A stretch of 64,000 bases of DNA from Pyxicephalus adspersus (Eukaryota; Chordata; Amphibia; Anura; Pyxicephalidae). Below the pieces are notes generated by a model that had not been told where the DNA came from, ran no database searches, and saw only the letters and a list, made by a program, of their open reading frames with translations. The stretch lies in NCBI RefSeq assembly GCF_032062135.1, contig NC_092863.1, positions 13,933,498-13,997,497 on the forward strand, read 5' to 3'. Below, piece by piece: positions 63,901 through 64,000 of this stretch (positions within the stretch are counted from its first letter, which is position 1; the number at the start of each line of letters is the position of its first letter). The translations under genes were made by a program, and so were the position numbers.

Positions 63901-64000
63901 TAAGCACCACTGCGTTACTGCATTCAATTTACAGTTCATACTTGAGCATATAACATGACCCAAATCACATCTGTCATATCTTACAATGATTGATTAATAA
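60963..64000. other. Unannotated DNA, 61.0-64.0 kb
   Basis: A G-rich stretch at 61970-62230 leaves frames open on both strands but has no recognisable protein content. CATCAAAAAAATCTACCGTG (about 62267) and CATCAATAAAATCTACCCTG (about 62440) form a spaced direct repeat, and TTTGATATACATAATT occurs twice at about 62498 and 62524. 62500-62820 is extremely AT-rich. No gene recognised. Confidence 0.4.

Overview
This is animal nuclear DNA, most likely from an amphibian and probably a frog. It is AT-rich and intron-dominated, with three assembly gaps (36265-36975, 43956-44330, 46108-46990). It holds two conserved vertebrate genes in a head-to-head arrangement. A HIGD1B-like gene runs on the minus strand at the left edge (two exons visible, last one cut by the window start), and GJC1 (connexin 45) runs on the plus strand with its complete 390-codon coding region at 15976-17148. 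HIGD1B and GJC1 are also divergent neighbours in human 17q21.31, which supports both calls. The frog assignment rests on this gene pair plus several interspersed repeats that I recognise from frog genomes from memory; no search was possible.

Layout. 1-1862: HIGD1B exons. About 4770-4961: CpG-rich promoter and probable non-coding first exon of GJC1, followed at once by a 1.5 kb minisatellite in intron 1. 14605-14678: probable second non-coding exon. 15962-17148: coding exon. 17149-20690: 3' untranslated and intergenic DNA. 20697-22360 (minus): a broken copy of a repetitive protein family with two CxxC pairs and an RNase H-like, transposase-like body. 22.4-34 kb: intergenic DNA with a gypsy-like repeat, a short hAT-type element with terminal repeats and a near-identical target duplication, and a fossil Tc1/mariner transposase.

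34.8-47.1 kb is a repeat-built block. Two different minisatellites (a 42-bp unit A and a 40-41-bp unit B) occur once in the order A-B on the plus strand (34.8-37.2 kb) and again as B-A in inverted form (43.6-47.1 kb), forming a large, gapped inverted repeat. Inside it lies a Tigger-family transposase gene with an intact 563-codon frame whose first catalytic aspartate is replaced by glutamate, and two tRNA-like SINE heads. 47.7-52 kb holds a frog-type short repeat, degenerate purine-rich tandem repeats, a second hAT-like element, and a roughly 50-bp tandem array in which most units carry a CTCF-like core. 52.3-52.7 kb has a CCAAT/TATA promoter and a polyadenylation signal like an isolated LTR. 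53-64 kb shows no gene I can recognise.

I see no operons, CRISPR arrays, rRNA or convincing functional tRNA genes. The genes do not form a pathway: HIGD1B is a mitochondrial inner-membrane protein and GJC1 a gap-junction channel. Everything else of substance is mobile or tandem-repeat DNA.
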